64,000 nt of DNA from Nocardia crassostreae (GTDB taxonomy: Bacteria > Actinomycetota > Actinomycetes > Mycobacteriales > Mycobacteriaceae), in assembly GCF_001613405.1 (NCBI RefSeq), contig NZ_BDCH01000003.1:171742-235741 (forward strand), written 5' to 3'. Both the position numbers and the translations under genes were made by a program. Of this stretch, positions 58,398-64,000 are shown piece by piece. Positions within the stretch are counted from its first letter, which is position 1. Each line of letters begins with the position of its first letter. The notes beneath the pieces were generated by a model. That model saw only the letters and a program-made list of their open reading frames with translations. It was not told the DNA's origin and searched no databases.

Positions 58398-59255
58398 ATG
58401 CGTTTCGGCATCGTCCTGTTCACCAGCGACCGGGGCATTACGCCCGCGGCCGCCGCGAAGGCCGCGGAGGAGCGGGGCTTCCAGTCGTTCTTCGTGCCCG
58501 AGCACACCCATATCCCGGTGAAAAGGGAAGCGGCGCATCCGGGTACGGGTTCGGCCGAGCTGCCCGACGACCGGTACACGCGCACGCTGGACCCGTGGGT
58601 GTCACTGGGCACGGCGGCCGCGGTGACCTCGCGGATCGAATTGTCCACGGCGGTGGCGCTGCCGACGGAGAGCGATCCGATCACCCTGGCCAAGACCATC
58701 GCGACGCTCGATCACCTGTCCGGCGGACGCGTGACCGTCGGCGCCGGATTCGGCTGGAACACCGATTAACTCGCCGATCACGGCGTGCCCGGCAACAAGC
58801 GGCGCACGGTGCTGCGCGAGTACATGGAGGCCATGCAGGCGCTGTGGACGCAGGAGGAGGCCAGCTACTCCGGTGAGTTCGTCTCCTTCGGGCCGAGCTG
58901 GGCCTGGCCGAAACCGGTACAGGCGCACGTGCCGCTGCTGATCGGCGCGGGCGGCACCGAGAAGACGTTCAAGTGGATCGCGAAATCGGCCGACGGCTGG
59001 ATCACCACACCGCAGGAATCCGATGTGTCGGCGTCCACCGCGCTGCTGCAGAAGTGCTGGCGGGACGCCGGGCGTGAGGGTGCGCCACGAGTGGTCGCAC
59101 TGGACTTCAAGCCCGACCCGGAACGCCTGGCGCGCTGGGCCGAGGCGGGCGTGACCGATGTGCTGTACGGACTTCCGGACAAGCCCGAGGCCGATGTCCT
59201 GGCGTATCTGGACCGCCTGGCGGCCAAGCTGGAACCGCTCGGACTGACTCGCTGA
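58398..59255 (+). pseudogene. F420-dependent luciferase-like monooxygenase with in-frame TAA
   Basis: 286 codons, including an internal stop, in one frame. RFGIVLFTSDRG, FFVPEHTHIP, LDHLSGGRVTVGAGFGWNTD, then TAA at 58767-58769, then LADHGVPGNKRRTVLREYME and LLIGAGGTEKTFKWIAKSADGW. The layout is the TIGR03619-type LLM family, where GWNTDE is usual, so GAA to TAA is enough. The ATG at 58398 follows GAGAGGGAGTGCGGCAC. The FMN/F420 site is split by the stop, so the first half is surely inactive. Confidence 0.85.
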
Positions 59256-59342
59256 GTCCGCCTCTCTTCTCCAAATCCACTCCCTCCCATCTGTGATCCG
59301 GAGGCGCGGGGCCGGGCCCCACCTCCGTGGAAAGGCTGTGAC

Positions 59343-60601
59343 GTGCTGCGTATCGCCCTGCTGTCCTATCGCAGCAAAACCCACTGCGGGGGCCAGGGGG
59401 TGTACGTCCGGTATCTCAGCCAGGGGCTGGCGGAGCTCGGGCACCGGGTCGAGGTGTTCTCGGGGCAGCCGTATCCGGAGCACCTGGCTCCCCGGGTGCG
59501 CCTCACCGAGGTGCCGAGCCTGGACCTGTACCGGGAACCCGATCCGTTCCGGACGCCGCGCCCGGGCGAGATCCGCGATCGGATCGATCTGCTCGAGCTG
59601 GCGACCATGTGGACGGCCGGATTCCCGGAACCGCGCACCTTCAGCCTGCGGGCGGCCCGGCTGCTGCGCGAGCGGGCGGCGGATTTCGACGTGGTGCACG
59701 ACAATCAGTGCCTCGGCACCGGATTGCTGGATATCGCGGCGCATCTGCCGCTGGTGGCGACCATCCACCATCCGATCACCCGGGACCGGGCGGTGGATCT
59801 GGCGGCGGCGCCGTGGCGGCGGAAGCCGTTCGTGCGCCGGTGGTACGGATTCCTGGGCATGCAGCAGCGGGTGGCGCGCGCGATTCCGGACCTGATCACG
59901 GTGTCGTCGTCCGCGGCGGCCGATATCGCCGCCGATTTCGCGGTGTCGCCGCAACAGCTGCGGACGGTCCCGCTGGGCGTGGACACCGAGCTGTTCCGGC
60001 CGCGCGAATCCGGGCGCGTGCGCGGGCGCATCGTCGCGGTGGCCAGCGCGGACAAGCCGCTGAAAGACATCGCGCATCTGCTGAATGCCATTGCACGGCT
60101 GCGGCATACCCACGATCTGGAATTGCGGCTTGTCGCCAGGCTGGAACCCAACGGGCCCACCGAGAAGCTCATTGCCGAACTCGGCATCTCCGATATCGTC
60201 ACCGCCGCAGGCGGATTGGGCGACGAGGAACTGGCGCGGCTGCTCGGTTCGGCGGAGATCGCCTGTATTCCTTCCATGTACGAAGGCTTTTCGCTGCCGC
60301 CGTGGAGGCCATGGCCAGCGGGACGCCGCTGGTCGCCAGCCGGGAGGGGGCGCTGCCGGAGGTGACCGGGGATTGCGCGGAACTGGTCGAGCCGGGCAAT
60401 GTGGACGAGCTGACGCGGGTGCTCGGCGAATTGCTGGATTCCCCGGATCGACTGCGCCGCATGGGGATCGCGGGGCGGCGCCGCGCCCTGGACGTCTTCA
60501 GCTGGGAGGCGGTCGCCGCGCGGACGGTCTCGGTCTACGAACAGGCCATTGCCCGGCACCTCATCCGCCCGGCCATCGCGACGGTCGGCGCGCCCCGGTG
60601 A
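59343..60601 (+). pseudogene. Family 4 glycosyltransferase with frameshift
   Basis: A GT4-type (GT-B fold) enzyme. CGGQGVYVRYLSQGLAELGH, VVHDNQCLGTG and VPLGVDTELFRP are in the first frame. After MYEGFSLP near 60298 the reading must shift: VEAMASGTPLVASREGALPE and the tail to 60601 lie in the next frame. One missing G (CTG CCG GCC GTG against CTGCCGCCGTG) explains it. As it stands the product ends at 60365 and lacks the donor-binding E-x7-E region. It heads the glycosyltransferase-methyltransferase-prenyltransferase-fold set. Confidence 0.85.
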
Positions 60602-60632
60602 TCATCGACGAGCCCTGCCAGGAGGCACACCC

Positions 60633-61370
60633 ATGCTGACCGTCGACTTCGACCGTCTCGGTATCGAACCCGGCGTCCGCGTCATCGACGTCGGCTGCGG
60701 CGCCGGGCGGCATTCCTTCGAGGCGTGTCGCCGCGGCGCGGATATCGTCGCCTTCGATCAGAACGCCGAGGATCTGGCCGGGGTGGCGGCCATGTTCGAG
60801 GCCATGGCCGCGGCCGGGGAGGCGCCCGATTACGCCAAGGCGGAGACGGTGCGCGGTGACGCGCTCGACCTGCCCTACGGCGACGGCGAATTCGATGTCG
60901 TCATCGCCTCGGAGATCCTCGAGCATATCCCGCACGATATGCAGGCCATCTCGGAACTGGTGCGAGTACTGAAACCCGGTGGCGCACTGGCGGTCACGGT
61001 GCCGCGCTGGCTGCCCGAGCGCATCTGCTGGGCGCTGTCGGACGAGTATCACGCCAATGAGGGCGGTCACGTCCGCATCTATCGGGCCGATCAGCTCCGT
61101 GACAAGGTCACCGCGCACGGGCTGCGCCACCGTCACACGGCCCACGCGCACGCGCTGCACGCGCCGTACTGGTGGTTGAAATGCGCCGTCGGCGTATCCG
61201 CGGACAAGCATCCCCTGGTGTCCATGTATCACCGAATGCTGGTGTGGGACATGATGTCCGCGCCCGCGCTGACCCGGGTCACCGAGCGGCTGCTGGATCC
61301 GTTCATCGGAAAGAGCGTGGCCCTGTACTTCACCAAGCCGAAGTCCGTGAGCCGCCGTGCCGGTCTCTGA
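60633..61370 (+). CDS. Class I SAM-dependent methyltransferase
   Basis: A 245-residue methyltransferase: SAM motif I VIDVGCGAGRHSFEACRRG, then DALDLPYGDGEFDVVIASEILEHIP and VLKPGGALAVTVPRW (motifs II-III). A C-terminal region with HAPYWWLKCAVG could be the substrate cap. AGGAGG stands before the ATG. It lies between the glycosyltransferase and prenyltransferase-fold genes and probably modifies the same product. Confidence 0.9.
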   Translation: MLTVDFDRLGIEPGVRVIDVGCGAGRHSFEACRRGADIVAFDQNAEDLAGVAAMFEAMAAAGEAPDYAKAETVRGDALDLPYGDGEFDVVIASEILEHIPHDMQAISELVRVLKPGGALAVTVPRWLPERICWALSDEYHANEGGHVRIYRADQLRDKVTAHGLRHRHTAHAHALHAPYWWLKCAVGVSADKHPLVSMYHRMLVWDMMSAPALTRVTERLLDPFIGKSVALYFTKPKSVSRRAGL

Positions 61371-62376
61371 ACTACCCGCCGTCCCCGGCGTCCTCGGCGC
61401 CCGAGACTATCTGCGCACCGCCGAAACCATCGCCGCCGCACAGGAACCCGATGGCGCCATCCCCTGGTTCACCGGCGGCCACACCGATCCGTGGGATCAC
61501 CTCGAGAACGCCATGGCGCTCACCACCGCCGGTCTCCTGGACGAGGCCCGCGCCGCCTACATCTGGTCCGCCAAGACCCAGCGCGGCGACGGCTCCTGGC
61601 CCATGCAGTTCCGCGACGGTCGTATCGAGAACCACGACGCCGACACCAACTTCTGCGCCTATATCGCCACCGGGGTCCTGCACTTCCTGCTCAGCACCGA
61701 AGACGACGACTTCGCCGCCGAAATGTGGCCGGTCGTCCGCGCCGCTCTGGAATTCGTACTCCGATTCCAAGGCGACCGCGGTGAAATCCACTGGTCCTGC
61801 GGCCCGGACGGCAGCACCGGCGAGGCCCTGCTCACCAGCTCCTCCAGCATCTTCCACAGCCTGCGGTGCGGTATGCGCCTGGCCGAGCGCATGGGCAATC
61901 CCCAACCCCGCTGGGAGACAGCGGCACAACGCCTCGGCCGCGCCCTGCGCGAGCACCCGGAGGCCTTTCTCGACAAGAGCCGCTACTCCACGGACTGGTA
62001 CTACCCGGTCCTGAGCGGAGCGATCCGCGGCGAGGCGGGATACACCCGAATCAATGCCGGTCGGTCTGATTTCGTGGTCCCGGACCTCGGCATCCGCTGC
62101 GTTTCCGACCAACCCTGGGTGACCGGAGCGGAAACCTGCGAGCTCGTCCTGGCCCTGGACGCCTTGGGCGACAGCGACCGCGCCCTGCGGCTGTTCACCG
62201 ATATGCAGCACCTCCGCGAAATCGACGGCTCCTATTGGACGGGCCTGGTCTTCGCGGACGGCAAGCGCTGGCCGGAGGAACGCACCACCTGGACCGCCGC
62301 CGCCATGCTCCTGGCCGCCGACGCCCTGACCCGGACAACCCCCGCCAACGGCATCTTTCGGGACGTCAACTCCTGA
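61357..62376 (+). CDS. Prenyltransferase/squalene-oxidase-repeat-like protein
   Basis: A 339-residue (alpha/alpha)6-barrel-like protein. Repeats of the QxxDGxxxW type are visible: AAQEPDGAIPWF, TQRGDGSWPMQF, FQGDRGEIHWSC and IDGSYWTGLV. Such repeats mark prenyltransferases and terpene cyclases, but also sugar-processing barrels, so activity is not fixed. The GTG overlaps the end of the methyltransferase gene by 14 bases. Confidence 0.85.
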   Translation: MPVSELPAVPGVLGARDYLRTAETIAAAQEPDGAIPWFTGGHTDPWDHLENAMALTTAGLLDEARAAYIWSAKTQRGDGSWPMQFRDGRIENHDADTNFCAYIATGVLHFLLSTEDDDFAAEMWPVVRAALEFVLRFQGDRGEIHWSCGPDGSTGEALLTSSSSIFHSLRCGMRLAERMGNPQPRWETAAQRLGRALREHPEAFLDKSRYSTDWYYPVLSGAIRGEAGYTRINAGRSDFVVPDLGIRCVSDQPWVTGAETCELVLALDALGDSDRALRLFTDMQHLREIDGSYWTGLVFADGKRWPEERTTWTAAAMLLAADALTRTTPANGIFRDVNS

Positions 62377-62409
62377 ACCACCCCCGTCCCGCCGGGCTAT
62401 GCTCACGCC

Positions 62410-64000
<1,591 letters not shown>

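Overview
The window is high-GC actinobacterial DNA, and everything points to Nocardia or a close relative in the Mycobacteriales. Positions 1 to about 38,200 keep almost the gene order of Mycobacterium tuberculosis Rv3646c-Rv3683: topA, cspA, a DUF1998 helicase, the tad/Flp pilus cluster, 6C RNA, a HAD phosphatase, an Ms1-type RNA, a Fic-like protein, dppDCBA, acs, ephE, marP, nth, crp, two Get3-like ATPases, whiB4 and ponA2. This is ancestral chromosomal backbone.

Layout. 1-1082 holds the N-terminal part of topA (minus strand, cut by the left edge). 1320-4358 holds cspA and a divergent helicase. 4734-10003 is a minus-strand tad pilus operon in which tadE carries a frameshift and an unexplained 165-codon ORF fits exactly between tadA and tadB. 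Two structured RNAs flank the HAD phosphatase: a 6C RNA on the minus strand (about 10,112-10,218) and an Ms1/MTS2823-like RNA on the plus strand (about 11,280-11,583). 11800-18160 holds the Fic-like gene and dppDCBA, with dppA interrupted by an in-frame TAG. 18533-38076 runs acs, nhaA, a holin-like protein, ephE, the compact marP-NUDIX-thioredoxin-nth operon, crp, a metallo-beta-lactamase-fold protein, RidA with a 54-aa DUF4177 partner, the paired ATPases, whiB4, ponA2, a GatB/YqeY protein, a phosphoesterase and a membrane protein. A tRNA-Pro(CGG) follows at 38141.

38379-46040 is mixed accessory DNA: a GabD2-like dehydrogenase, an enoyl-CoA hydratase, an ABC exporter, and a helix-turn-helix/DUF5753-DUF6879 module with two small divergent genes. 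46129-59255 is a divergent catabolic cluster, probably for a steroid-, terpenoid- or acyl-CoA-type substrate. Its minus arm (SDR, acetoacetate-decarboxylase-like protein, acyl-CoA ligase, unknown protein, SnoaL-like protein, ferredoxin, SDR, P450) is intact. In its plus arm four of six genes are broken. KstR-like palindromes with a shared consensus lie at three promoters of this region. 59343-64000 is a glycosyltransferase, methyltransferase and prenyltransferase-fold set with a duplicated YcxB-like membrane protein; the glycosyltransferase is frameshifted.

The strongest unusual signals are seven gene-breaking lesions in 64 kb, a 51-bp dispersed repeat that forms coding sequence in one copy, a 6C RNA with a 13-C loop, and the coupled ORF inside the tad operon. 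All calls come from reading the sequence; no database search was run.
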